Assembly (NCBI GenBank): GCA_029204225.1
Contig: CM055098.1
Location: forward strand, 21,429,097-21,493,096
Direction: 5' to 3'
DNA from: Diphasiastrum complanatum
Taxonomy: Eukaryota > Streptophyta > Lycopodiopsida > Lycopodiales > Lycopodiaceae
DNA: 64,000 nt
Shown here: positions 1 to 11,311 of the stretch, in pieces
How positions within the stretch are numbered: position 1 is the first letter of the stretch
How the letters are laid out: each line of letters starts with the position of its first letter
Program-made: the position numbers and the translations under genes
The notes under the pieces: model-generated
What the model was told of the DNA's origin: nothing
The model's input: only the letters and a program-made list of their open reading frames with translations
The model's database searches: none

Positions 1-1461
1 TGGTGAAGTTAATCCAGAAGATAAACTTAGACTACTTCATACGGTTACTTTGAGAACCTTTGTCGAGCATGTTGCACTCATTATGAACCTTCGTCAACCT
101 AGAAGATGGATTCAAAACATCAAAATTAGGTTGGGCGAAGGTTGAAACCTTGAAATTTGGTCATAAATACAGTATCTAGGCGAAGGATGCACCTAGTCGA
201 GGGTTGAACCTTCGCTAGAGCTACAGGACCTTCCTCGAGCTATGCTATTGGTTAGGAACCTTCGTCAAGAATTCTGGAAGCTATTTTCACAATATTGAGT
301 ATGCTTGCAAATTTTTGTCCAGAATAGATAAGCCAAACTAGCACTTTGTCTAATAGACCCTCCAAATTAGCCTATAAACAATTTCGAATTCATTTCTCAC
401 CAGTGCTAGCCTTGTGAATTTTTCACATGACCAAAGTTGCCTAAGACTTTCAAATAACCTTTCAATACTCTCTAAAGTTCTCTGATTGGCCTTTCTATTT
501 ATCTTACCTTAAATAAGAAGCAACATATCGATTGCTAAGAGTTGCGTACTTTCACACTCGACCCCCTGTATGTACTCCATAGACGCTTCTAATTACTGAG
601 TTTTTCAGAAGAACTAAGAGGGAGTTGAGTCTTCAAGTTTTTTCTGCTCTTCGCTTTCATAAGCTATCTGCTTGCTGAGTGCTTTTGTTTCTAACAGTTG
701 GTAAGTCTTGACTTTGTCGGATGTGCCTGTGTTTGATAACTTTGGTCAACAACTCGTTTTCCATGATACTATCATAAGAGCACAACCATAGATTCATTGC
801 TAAAGATTGTCTTAAAACTCATTGGTTGTTTGATTGCATGTGTGATTGAACTAATCAATTGTTCGGAACTTAATTGTGATAACGACTTCCAGGAATACTA
901 TTTCATTTGCATTGACAAGCATTCTACTTAAAAATTTAATCCTAAAGTGTATTTTGTGTTGTTGTGAGTTGTTACTCTGAATCTTGCTTATGGATACTCA
1001 TGCAGACTAGTTCTATTGTCAATCGTTCGGTTGAATGAGTGATGAGGACAGATTGTCGAATCACATCTAGATTGTGCTGAGATGTTTGTAAGCTTCTCTA
1101 TGTCGGTCTTACTGATGCAACAGAGTTATACTTGTTTGACAAACTTAATTAGGTGCACAGAACGATAAATCGGTCTGGCCGATAAGTCGAATGCTCTAAT
1201 CATAAATGAAATATTTTTGATATGAGAATTGTTGGGATCAAATATGTTTATGTTATTGTATGCTTGAAACCACATCTTAACTGGTGACACTAGTTGCCAA
1301 TTCATCGAATGTCTGTTGACAATTAGTTTTTGTACCAAGAACAATAAATGAGTCAAAATCATCTATAATCAAACAATATGCAGTCTCTTTGGGGAACAAT
1401 AATTGTTTATGCTACATATCCATACTTTTAAGATAAGTATATCATGACATATGCTTATTTT
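1..1461 (+). mobile_element. Gypsy LTR, 3' part (degenerate)
   Basis: This non-coding stretch ends directly before a tRNA-Asp-type primer binding site at 1462, so I read it as the downstream part of a Ty3-gypsy 5' LTR. Its left edge lies outside the window. The first 270 bases repeat short AACCTTCG/CGAAGGTT words in both orientations, and a TATAAA-like sequence lies near 373. No matching 3' LTR was found in the window. The assignment rests on position relative to the primer site and the gag relic that follows. Confidence 0.45.
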
Positions 1462-1478
1462 TGGCATCGTTGCCAGGG
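1462..1478 (+). other. Primer binding site, tRNA-Asp type
   Basis: The 17 bases differ at three positions from the Athila/Tat-type site complementary to the 3' end of plant tRNA-Asp (TGGCGCCGTTGCCGGGG). The differences fit C-to-T or G-to-A decay. It marks the LTR/internal junction of the gypsy relic. Confidence 0.55.
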
Positions 1479-1517
1479 AGTGCTAATCTGTTAGATTTAG
1501 ATGATTGTCAGTTGAAG

Positions 1518-3070
1518 ATGAATGCCTCTATAGGAAGCAGCACAAGTAGTTCAAGAACTGAGCATTTGGAAAGATATTGGAAGCTCTGTGAGGAGTTTTT
1601 CAAAAATCTTCATCAAACTTTTTAGCGCAGCACATCACCTTTTGCCACCTATCAAGAAGCTGAAGCTTATTTCAATAATCTTATCGATAAACCCGAAGAT
1701 GTACCTGAGCCTAAAATTCGTGATATTGTTGGCAATTTAGATCCTAATCTTGGTCAAGATCTTGATCTTGAACCAAAATTTGAACCCTGATCCTAAATTT
1801 GAGCCTGAATCAGAACTAGAGATGGAGCCTCCTTCAACACGTTACAATGCTAGTTCAAAGATTAACTACGACTCAAGGGTACTTCTTCAAATGATGCAAA
1901 TAGCTACGTCTCTCAATTTGAGTCAATTGTTGTTTCCAACAACGAGAGAACGAATGCAAAAAAACTACATATATTTCTTGGTCTACTGCAGAAACAAGCT
2001 CGCATACCAGGTACAGCCAATTGGATCGTGCTTCTGTCAACGCTTGGGACCTGCTACGAGAAGCCTTTCTCAATCAGTTTCACAAGATTTGTTACTCTAC
2101 CAGAGTGCTTGCATGAGTGAATTCAGTGCAGAAGAAAGAAAAGGAGTCCCTGAGAAGATACACTTGTAAAGTTGGTGGGTGTATATCATGTTGCAATGCA
2201 AATAGACGGTACCTTGCAAGGTTGTCATCAAAGATTGACGATTACTGTCGACAAGGATCCATGAATTCCCTGGATGAAGTTATTCCAATAGCGGGGAATT
2301 ACGAAACATCTAAGATTGCAAGGAAGTGACGTTCCAGTAAGAAGACTAAGAAGAAATCATCAACTTCATCAGATGGTTCGAGCTCTGACGACAGATAGTT
2401 CATAGTCATCTACTTCCAACGATGATTTGGACCATGAGAGCTCAAGTTTTACAGGAGATGATAAGAATCACTGAAAGGAGAAAAGATTAAGAAGAAATAT
2501 AAGCCTTCCAAAGAACCTCTTGTAAAGACTGATAAGATTTGGAAGATGAACATTGTTGACCTGATATTTGGATTTAAAAGTCCAAATATCTGAAGTATCA
2601 AACGAGAGACAGAAGGCACCCTCTTCCAATCCAAATGTCTGGTGCACCAAGTTTGGATCCCCAGGTCATACTAACAATGAATGTAAAGTTAAGCAAGTTT
2701 CATATGTTGAAAGCGCTTCTGGAGACGTTTTGTATGTCTATGAAACAAATCCAGAAGAGCAATCTCATTACATTCAAGGACCGCTAGGCCCAGCTATGCA
2801 ATCAAAGCCTAAATTTGGACCAATTTAACAATTTGTACCCGCTCAGACAATGAGCCAAAGCTAGAAGACTCCAATGAGCTTATCACCACATAAGGTTATT
2901 GGCAGCTGTTATAATTGTGGTGCCCAAGGTCATTATTCACTAGACTGCCCATCGGAGCCTCGCCGACCAATCGACTATGTGCCATTATGTTCGAATTGCT
3001 CTGGAGAAGGCCATCTTGCTACAGATTGCCCAAAGCCTCAAAAGCCAAAGGTCTTGTACAAGTATGTCTA
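1518..3070 (+). pseudogene. Gypsy gag relic with two CCHC zinc knuckles
   Basis: An ATG at 1518 opens a gag-like frame (MNASIGSSTSSSRTEHLERY) that is stopped at 1621 and continues through several frame changes. Two nucleocapsid CX2CX4HX4C knuckles sit at 2907-2948 and 2988-3029. In the first, the metal ligands are the Cys-Cys-His-Cys around YN, GAQG and YSLD; in the second, around SN, SGEG and LATD. Double knuckles are typical of Tat/Athila-like gypsy gag proteins, which package the element RNA. Stops and shifts make it non-functional. Only the knuckle region is strongly diagnostic. Confidence 0.7.
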
Positions 3071-3327
3071 GACCCCTGGTGCAAAAGTAGACTCGAAAAA
3101 GAAGCAAGATGATGCAGTCATACAGAGGATTGAATGCTTTGACGAAGGCACTCTATTGACCCGATACTAACTGGCTCATCGATTTTGAAGCCAATTTTAA
3201 AGTTTCAACCATAATATCTTCAAAGTCACCTAAGCCATCTACAGAGAGTTTAGCTAAGACTCATAAAAACAAAAGGAAGCATCCAACAAAGCAGCCAAAG
3301 GCGAATAAGTCTATCACTCAAAAAGAC

Positions 3328-3621
3328 TTGAAAGATGATTTGGACTATAATCGAAATGCTGCCAAACTATTCCAAAAGGATGTTGCAGAGGAAACAAGAA
3401 CTCTAATAGAAAATGAACTTAAATCAAATCCACTTCAGAAGAAAGTTACTTTTAAAGATGAGGAGGATGATGTACCAGTAAGTTCAAAACTATCCAGAGC
3501 CATGGTGGACTTCAAGCTGCAGACAAAGAAGCAATACGATGTCGTATCAGATATTGGCTCTTTGCAGCCGAATATCACCTTTGACCAGCTACTATCTGAT
3601 AACAATTACTATCAAAAGTAG
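3328..3621 (+). pseudogene. Gypsy gag-protease linker relic
   Basis: A 97-codon lysine- and glutamate-rich open frame lies between the zinc knuckles and the protease of the same gypsy relic. It has no recognisable domain. Position and frame suggest it is part of the original polyprotein linker. It ends at a stop just before the protease region. Confidence 0.4.
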
Positions 3622-3734
3622 TTAAGGAGTCTGTCACAGACAAAGCGCAAGAAGAAGATCTCTCTGCTAGAGATATCCCTTCTTACAATCAACCTCGGAG
3701 ATCTTGGAGCATCTGAGATTGACGTATCTATTTG

Positions 3735-4100
3735 AGGGTGTTTAATTGAAAACGTACCTATTGATTCTGGGTCTAGCATCAACATAATGACAGAGGATAC
3801 AACATATGCACTTGGACTCACTGACATAAAGCCAACTCAACAAAAAATCAAATTGGTTGATTGACAAGAAGAAAGCCGGTTGGTGAATTGAAGGAAGTTA
3901 TAGTGTATATCCAAGATAAACCCTTTATTATGAATTTTATCATGATTCGACCAGTTGGATTGGCCAACTACTATGTTCGGAAGACCCTGGCTTTATCAAG
4001 CAGATGCCAATGTCCATTATTGGAATAAGAAAGAGTTGCATTTTAGAACTGGTGAGCATGATGAAAATGGGAAGCTGCATCAACATATTATCACAAGGCA
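3735..4100 (+). pseudogene. Gypsy aspartic protease relic
   Basis: The sequence encodes IDSGSSINIMTEDT with the retropepsin catalytic motif D-S-G near 3763, followed by ALGLTDIKPTQQKIKLVD. After a stop and a frame change comes FGRPWLYQADANVHYW. The ALGLT and GRPWL boxes match the protease and downstream linker of Tat-like gypsy polyproteins. The same boxes recur on the minus strand at 9870-10320, so two copies of related elements are present. In-frame stops and a shift make it inactive. Confidence 0.65.
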
Positions 4101-4367
4101 GTGTGAACGATATGAAGAAGGAGAGACAGCGCAGTCAGATACCAGTTTCACATCCGAACAATCGTCTGATGCTATTAATATTTTTTTGAAGAGGACATTG
4201 AGTCTAATTATTTGGATTGTTATGAGATTGAAGAATCAGAAGTATTTGACAACATAGATAAAGTGCAGCCTTTGCAAAGAGAAATACAAGGCTATTCATC
4301 AAACAATATGACTGTTGGTATGATTGATCCAAATGACACTATCCATTGAAGTACTACCAGATAGACC

Positions 4368-5170
4368 TTGTTGATCTCTAAACTATTATCCAAAGCGGAG
4401 ATACAACAGTATACAGACCTACTCCATGAATATCATGATGTTTTTGCCTGGTCAATGGAGGATTTGAAAGGCATAAACAAGAAATTCGGTCAACATCGAA
4501 TTGACCTAAAGGAAGGAGCAGTATCGATAAGGCAACATCAATATCAACTGAATCCTAAATATTAAAGACGAATTAGAAAAATATCTTCAGGCAGACATTA
4601 TTTATCCTATCCTTAGCAGCCAAGGGGTTTCGCCTATCATCGTCGTTCTGAAGAAGAAGACCGGAAAGATATGTGTCTGTCAAGATTATCGAAATCTTAA
4701 CACTACAACTAGGAAGGACCATCATCTTTTGCCATTCACAGACATCATTCTGGACCAAGTTGCAGGTAACGCTAGATACAGCTTCCTTGACAGATTTTTA
4801 GGCTATAACCAAGTATCGATCTAAGAGGACCTTTACGACCAATTGGGGTACATATGCGTATTAGAAAATTTCATTCGGATTGTGCAATGCACCAGCCACA
4901 TTCCGAAGAATGATGACTATGATCTTCTAGGAATATTTACGGGCATATCTCACAAAATTTTGATGGATGACTTTTGTGTCTACAACTCAAAAGACACGCA
5001 TCTTACAAAGTTGCAGAAGACGTTGCAACATTGTAGAGAGACTTCTTTATGTCTACACCCTCAGAAGTGTTTCTTCGGCATGTCGGAGGGAATACTCCTT
5101 GGACACAGAATATATGTGAGAGGTATTGAAGTCGATAAAGATAAGGTGGGGATCATAAAGAACTTAAAGA
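4368..5170 (+). pseudogene. Gypsy reverse transcriptase relic
   Basis: Split frames show the gypsy RT order. First comes an N-terminal block, LLHEYHDVFAWSMEDLKGIN. Then come the VCQDYRNLN-type block near 4680 and a degraded FLDRFLGYNQV block where the first catalytic Asp lies. The ILMDDFCVYN motif near 4960-4990 carries the catalytic Asp pair, and CREtsLCLHPQKCFFG with LLGHRIYVRGIEVDKDKV form the thumb/connection. Frameshifts lie around 4570, 4780 and 4860. The typical gypsy sequence stops near 5170. RNase H and integrase are not present here. Confidence 0.75.
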
Positions 5171-6883
5171 AGCAAAAACTGTTGGACGCCCCAACAATGA
5201 CATCAGCAATATCGACAACCAAGGTCATGAAACCAAAGACGACAACGACAAGACTAAGAAGGCAGATGGGCAATCCAAAGCAACTCAATCAGAAGAAGTA
5301 CCCCAGTCATGACGAAAATCCTTCAGAAGATGGAAGTACAAGCATTAGGAAATCAGTCTCCTTCTTTAGCTAGCCCTCTTGCCACAACATCTGCATCTAC
5401 TCTCATGTCTATCGCCCACACCATCTACCGATGTCACCACCACCACCCTACCTTCCATCTATCTATTTGTCATCATTCCATTAGAGGAGTTTTGAAATCC
5501 AAAAAGACCCTTTTAGAATTCGTGCAAGATGTAGTTTATATTATTAAAATACTATAACACTAATACTTTTGACTTGCCATAACTTTTTAGTCATAGTTTA
5601 GAAGTATATCATGTAACATATCTTTGGAAAGCCCTTGTCAAGCGCTTTCCAATGCACCAAAATTCGCTAAATTCGGACTTACCACTAAAAAGTTATGCCA
5701 ATTTTAGTGTGGAATCAAAATGTGGACTCAAATAGTTACGTTATATAGATTTCAAATTTGAGTGTTTTGATTGGTCCATGTGTAAGAAAAAACTGAGAAA
5801 AAATATAAAAAGAATCTTTACAAAGGGTCCTTTTTGGATTTAGAACTCCTCTAATGCACTGTTCATCTGAAAAATCCCTACTTTTTCAAAGCTTGATAGT
5901 TTTACTGAAGCAGCTAAAAGATCATTGCAAATGTCTGGCGTAGACTAACTACTACCTACACTGGTTGGTCAGCCAAAAAAGAAGACCTAAAGAAAGCAGA
6001 CGAAGCAGGAAATTGAAATAAAGCAAAGAAGCTGAGGAGGAAAGGACAAAACTTAAGCAACAGATAAGTCAGATTGACCTTGATCAAAAGAAACTTTCTG
6101 GAGCAATGATGGTTGAATCCCCTCCTATGAAGCCCAAAGAGATCTAAAAGTAATGGATCAAAAGAAATTCTTGCAGAAAAGCAAAATGATGAAGACAAAA
6201 GTGAGCTTGCAGGACAAAGCGAGCACCTCACCAAGTAAGTGGTGGTCAAAGCTCGACATTGCAAGAGTCCAAGGCTGCAACTGTAGAACTATAAATTCCT
6301 TCATCCTTCCACCAACCCATCCGTACAAATCTGTTTCTACCATCCACTTGCTAATGAGTCTGTTCCCTTGAAGACTATTAGCCCAAGGCTTGTACAACCT
6401 ACCAATCGAGGATTCTTCTCTTCTCATCAAGAAAAAGAATGTCAGCAAGACTGAGACTTTGACAGAGCGAAGAACTGCGAAAACACCCAGAAGCAGAATG
6501 GAGGACACAAGGAGTGCCGAGACAATTGATGAATATCTGGCATGACCTCCCAGAGCACTAGTACGTGCCAAGAAACCAAAAGCGAAACCGTCCATGGCGG
6601 ATACAAGTGACCAAAAAAGAAAAAGAGACATGAGGGAGACGCTCAAGCATGCAAAGTTATGAAGCTGCTGGGAGCTCTCCAATTTTGAAGATGTTAACCA
6701 TTTGCGGCGATAATAGGACATTTTGGTTAAATTGCGACAAATTGCGGATATCAATTTTTTATGAAGATTTGCAAAAATAAGCACTTGCTTTTATGCAAGC
6801 GAATGATATTCACAATGCAAAGCGGAGCAATATCATTTAATATGAGTTGCAGTGGGTCTTGCAACACATTAGAGGTGGGATGA
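5171..6883. other. Unassigned stretch, probable retroelement debris
   Basis: No family is recognisable. The gypsy RT frame runs into low-identity sequence after 5170. From about 5950 to 6660 the plus strand is rich in Lys, Glu, Gln and Ser codons in several broken frames, as a decayed polyprotein linker might be. A 208-codon hydrophobic frame on the minus strand (6158-6784) looks like its antisense shadow. I see no promoter, RNA gene or repeat boundary until the LTR at 6884. Confidence 0.3.
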
Positions 6884-8034
6884 TGTTGGCTGATTCTGAC
6901 GAATTTCCAAGATACTCAACCAGAGCTACCCAAGAGCACCTCTCACCTTAGACCGAGGAGGTCTCTAAGAAGATGAGACGAACAAAGACTGAGAGCCGAG
7001 TATGAGAGCCGAGGAATACTAGTTAGTAATGACAAGCAAGAACTGTGTAAGCCTCACGGTGAATCTCGGAAGATGGAATGACCATGTAGGAACTAGTATT
7101 TCTAGGCAAAGTAATAAATGTAAGTAGACCCCTCTTAAAGAAAGTAGAGTGAGCCACCTTTTGATGGTGACATCTAGTGGAGAGCATATTTCCACTTGTA
7201 ATTTGTGTAGTGTGGAAATGCCACTAGGATGCCACCTAAGGAGCTCTCTTGCTTATTTAAGAGACTCCCCCTTTGTAGAAGGGAGGCTTTTGTAAATTTA
7301 TCTTCTCCATGCTGAAATGAGAAGATCTTCCATGAGTTTTGATGTATTCTTGAGCCCCTTGATCATTCTTGTTTCTTGAGTGATGCATTAATAGTCTTCC
7401 CCCTCCATCTCCTTTGTGTGGTTGTGGATCTTACAGTGGATAGATCTTGCTTATCCTAGACATTCTAGTTGTTGATGTTCTTGGGGTGTCCAAGAATCAA
7501 GAAATGAGTGTTTCTTGATTCTTGGACTTCTAAAATGCTGTCTAGTTTAGTTAGTTTAGTTTCTTGCTTTGTTTCTTGTAGTGGTAATCTGTATGCTAGT
7601 TTAGTTTTCAGATTTCAAGAAGCTGTCCATTTAGTTTTTGTTTCTAGTTGTAGGTTAATGCATGTGTAGAGTAGTTTCAGTTTTTTAAGGATATGTTCAC
7701 TTGATATTGCAGCATTACAGTAGGATTTCATTGTTTGTTCAATGGATCTGCACACTGATTTTATGGTTGAACGCTTTGGAATGTATGATTGGCTATTTAT
7801 GCATGTGCATTAGGTGAAGAGTGACCTTCCTTGGTGTTCTCTAACAGGCAAGACATCACTACAACATAAATCTGTCCCTTCTGCTTGATTTGGACGTTGT
7901 AATAAGCAAGATAAATATGAAGACATGCCCACATTCTCTGTTGACAAGCAGAACACAAAGTTATCTAAGCTGTAAACAAGAAGTAAAGAAGAAAGAACAG
8001 GAAATAGATTCTATATACAGAGAATCTGTCAACA
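6884..8034 (+). repeat. Left LTR (1151 bp)
   Basis: The boundaries are TGTTG at 6884 and CAACA at 8034, three bases before the primer site. A TATTTAA promoter-like box lies at 7254-7260. It is followed by a pyrimidine-rich run and AAGGGAGG, a plausible transcription start region. Compared with the right LTR it lacks about 104 bp corresponding to roughly 9110-9210. Confidence 0.7.
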
Positions 8035-8037
8035 TTT

Positions 8038-8050
8038 TGGCACCGTTGCC
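8038..8050 (+). other. Primer binding site, tRNA-Asp type
   Basis: TGGCACCGTTGCC matches the tRNA-Asp 3'-end complement at 12 of 13 positions and sits three bases after the left LTR. This is the usual spacing for Athila/Tat-like elements. Confidence 0.6.
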
Positions 8051-8550
8051 ACTTGAACTCAGACATGTAACATTCAACCAAGTTCTCAACGATTGATGCC
8101 ACACTGTCATCATTCAGATCCCTGCAACAACAGTCCCAATCTTTCAACACATCTGAGTTTCTACAGACCTTGTAATACTTCGTATTCTGCACCATTCTTG
8201 ATCTTCAATCAAGAGCATAAAGTTGTCACAGAGTTCACTATCAACAGTCTTCGATGGGTAGCATTTCTTGTTTTGAGTTTTGTAGTCCATTCCACACCTT
8301 TTGCAGACACGAGTCATGCACTAACCAACTCACATTTCCCTCCATTCTCACATTGAACACACACACCCATTTATATGCTGATGATTAGAAACAGCCTCTT
8401 GCCTTCTCCTACATGCACATCCTATTGACTCCTGCATCAGCCATCCAACTATCCTACAAATGACCCCACAAGAACACACCACTACTAACCACGACCTACA
8501 AGACCTCAAATCCCCTGAATGCAGTCTCCAAACCCTGCTAGAGCACAAGT
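8051..8550 (+). other. Internal region of the two-LTR element
   Basis: About 500 bp contain one 87-codon plus-strand frame (8093-8356) rich in Ser, His and Phe. It has no zinc knuckle, protease or RT motif. I do not recognise it. The right LTR starts at 8551 without a clear polypurine tract. Confidence 0.4.
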
Positions 8551-9805
8551 TGTTGGCTGATTCCGACGAATCCCCAAGATACTCGGCCAGAGCTACCCAA
8601 GAGCACCTCTCACCTTAGACCGAGGAGGTCTCTAAGATGACGAGATGAACGAAGACCGAGAGCCAAGTATGAGAGCCGAGGAATACTAGTTACTAATGAC
8701 AAGCAAGAATTGTGTAAGCCTCATGGTGAATCCGGAAGATGGAATGACCATGTTGGAACTAGTATTTCTAGGCAAAGTAATAAATGTAAGTAGACAGGGC
8801 TCTTAAAGAAAGTAAAGTGAGCCACCTTTTGATGGTGACATCTAGTGGAGAGCATATTTTCACTTGTAATTTGTGTAATGTGGAAATGCCAATATGATGT
8901 CACCTAAGGAGCTCTCTTACTTATTTAAGAGACTCCCCCTTTGTAGAAGGGAGGCTTTTGTAAATGTATCTTCTCCATGCTGAAATGAGAAGATCTTCCA
9001 TGAGTTTTGATGTATTCTTGAGCCCCTTGATCATTCTTGTTTCTTGAGTGATGCATTAATGATCCTGCCCCTCCATCTCCTTTGTGTGTGGTTGTGGATC
9101 TTTGAGTGGATTAGTTCCCTTGTTTTCATAAAGTGGATTAGATTTCATGTTTTTTTGTGGATTAATGTAGGAATCAGCATTCAGCTACACTAAATAGGCT
9201 AGATTTGTGGAGTAGATCTTGCTTATCCTAGACATTTCAGTTCTTGGTGTTCTTGGGGTGTCCAAGAATCAAGAAATGAGTGTTTCTTGATTCTTGGACT
9301 TCTAAAATGTTGTCTAGTTTAGTTAGTTTAGTTTCTTGCTTTGTTTCTTGCAGTGGTAATGTGTATGCTAGTTTAGTTTTCAGATTTCAAGAAGCTGTCC
9401 ATTTAGCTTTTGTTTCTAGTTGTAGGTTAATGCATGTGCAGAGTAGTTTCAGCCTTTTAAGGATCTGTTCACTTGATATTGCAGCATTAGAGTAGGATTT
9501 CATTGTTTGTTCAACGGATCTGCACACTGATTTTATGGTTGAAAGCATTGGCATGTATGATTGGTTGTTTATGCATGTGCATTTATTCAAGAGTGACCTT
9601 CCTTGGTGTTCTCTGATAGGCAGGACATTACTACAACGTAGATCTGTCCCTTCTGCTTGATTTGGGCATTGTAATAAGCAAGATAAATACTAAGACATGC
9701 CCACAGTCTCTGCTGATAGGCAGAACACAAAGCTTCTAAGCTGTAAACAAGAAGTAAATAAGAAGGAACAGTAAAAAAATTCTATATACAGAGAATCTGT
9801 CAATA
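8551..9805 (+). repeat. Right LTR (1255 bp)
   Basis: It repeats the left LTR with scattered substitutions and about 104 extra bases around 9110-9210. Its end reads CAATA instead of CAACA, a single C-to-T change that breaks the canonical CA terminus. A TATTTAA box corresponding to the left copy lies near 8930. Confidence 0.65.
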
Positions 9806-10320
9806 GTCCAAATTGTGCTGATGCCACTTTTACCATGTACTTCTCTATTTTGGGACTCACTTGGCTCTGCTTGTTCTTCCTCCAATTCATAGCATTCTAG
9901 ATATCGAATATCTATATAATTAGATATCTCAGTTGTTTTTTATTCTAAAGTAGAAGTGGACTCAGATCCCGAAGTATACTTGAATCTGATTGAGTTTTGT
10001 CTTTATACTTGTCTTTTAGCCAACTCATATGGACTTGTTCATTGATTCCCTTTATAGAAAATCAAAATTCTCGTTTTTCCCAATGAGTAATTACATCAGC
10101 ATCATATAATCATGGTTGACCCAATAGTATTGGATATGTAGGAATTGCTACTGGTTTTATGACCACAAAGTTTAGCAAGAATAATTCTCCTTCAATTTCT
10201 ACTTCCACATTATTGAGTAGACCCAATGGCTTTCTCTTGGCCTGGTCCGATAGCCTTAAGAACTTATTAGTAGTTGTAATATGAGTCAATCCAAGCTCAA
10301 TGCAAATTTGTTGCAAATGC
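9806..10320 (-). pseudogene. Gypsy protease/linker relic
   Basis: On the minus strand from 10320 downward, the frame reads CIELGLTHITTTNKFLRLSD, then KRKPLGLLNNVEVEIEG and YPILLGQP. Stops and frame changes then separate blocks resembling WLYDAD and HWEKREF. These match the region after the DSG motif of Tat-like gypsy proteases, the same family as the relic near 3735-4100. The catalytic DSG itself is missing because the copia insertion at 10321 cuts the element just upstream. The right LTR ending at 9805 truncates its other side. Confidence 0.65.
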
Positions 10321-10975
10321 TGTGAAAAAAGTAGATCTTGAATGGATCCAAACTCCCAAAATACTTGGCTAAGATCTTTGCACAACAAGCTACAAAAGCT
10401 AGAAATGGCAAAGCATCCTAATGCTACCTTTGATACACATGAACTTGACAAAGCATTCAAGAGACAAAAGAAACTAATAAAAGGTATTGATGGCAGCCAA
10501 AAAAAATAGCATACCAGCCCTACAACAGCAGCCTACCACTTTTGGAAACCTCTTAAGATCATACACAAAAGCTTGAAGACAATACACAAAGCAATGCTTT
10601 CAATGGAGGAAGAAACTGTGACAATGATCTATTGATCTCTCTCAACAATACAATAAGTTTTCCCAACCTGTTCTCCACAAATTTCAGCCTAATATAGATG
10701 AGAGAGATGACTCTCTCTCCTCTCTTTATAACTTAGGACCCAATTTTAGGACACCAGTAGCCTAAAATAGCCAATTTTGGCCTATATGTCCAAATAACAT
10801 GATTTTGGTGTCATTTCAAAGGTCCTATAGTTTGAGACTTCCTCAACATGAAATATATACTAAATTAAAAGTATCTAGGCCTATTTCACACGTGTGAATG
10901 GTTAGATTTAAAACTATGGACAAAATTTGCCAATTTAGGCCTCAAACTAGCTAGGAAATATTGACAATTTTCACA
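10321..10975 (-). repeat. LTR, downstream copy (655 bp)
   Basis: It is bounded by TGTGAAAA/TTTTCACA ends and is exactly 655 bp, the same length as the LTRs of the intact element at 28892. It contains a 14-bp perfect palindrome with a CACGTG core at 10885-10898. On the minus strand the GAAGAGGGAG-type polypurine tract (10976-10987) directly precedes it. Confidence 0.8.
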
Positions 10976-11311
10976 CTCCCTCTTCAACTTAACTTGCTAG
11001 TTTTACAACACTACTTTGCTCCAACCTAAGAATGATCTCCATCATGATAATAGATCTCTTCTCAAATGCTCTAATATGTACAATATGAAGTACAACATAA
11101 TTGATATAGATAATAGTGTTCATATAGGATGCTTCACTATTTCTTACATCAATTTTACATAGAATGGTGAACAAGATACATGTAAAAGAACATAGAATCA
11201 TAATGAAAGGATTCTCCCATGTATCCACCTTTAAATTCTCTGTAAAATAGTAGCAAGCAAGTTGTAAGTGAAAGTAACCAACAAGTGTTTGCATGCCTCC
11301 TCCACATTCCA

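Larger units (their letters stand above)
6884..9805 (+). mobile_element. Two-LTR element with ~0.5 kb internal region
   Basis: Two long direct repeats (6884-8034 and 8551-9805) start TGTTGGCTGATTC. The left one ends CAACA, giving a TGTTG/CAACA terminal inverted repeat. A TGGCACCGTTGCC primer site follows the left copy, so these are gypsy-type LTRs read on the plus strand. The internal part is only about 510 bp and has no gag or pol similarity, so the element depends on enzymes from elsewhere or is a deletion derivative. The flanks (GATGA before, GTCCA after) do not match, so no target duplication supports a simple intact insertion. Confidence 0.7.

Noticed and set aside
6158-6784. 208-codon hydrophobic minus-strand frame
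   Set aside because: It mirrors Lys/Glu-rich plus-strand codons of a decayed polyprotein. No known membrane protein pattern is visible.
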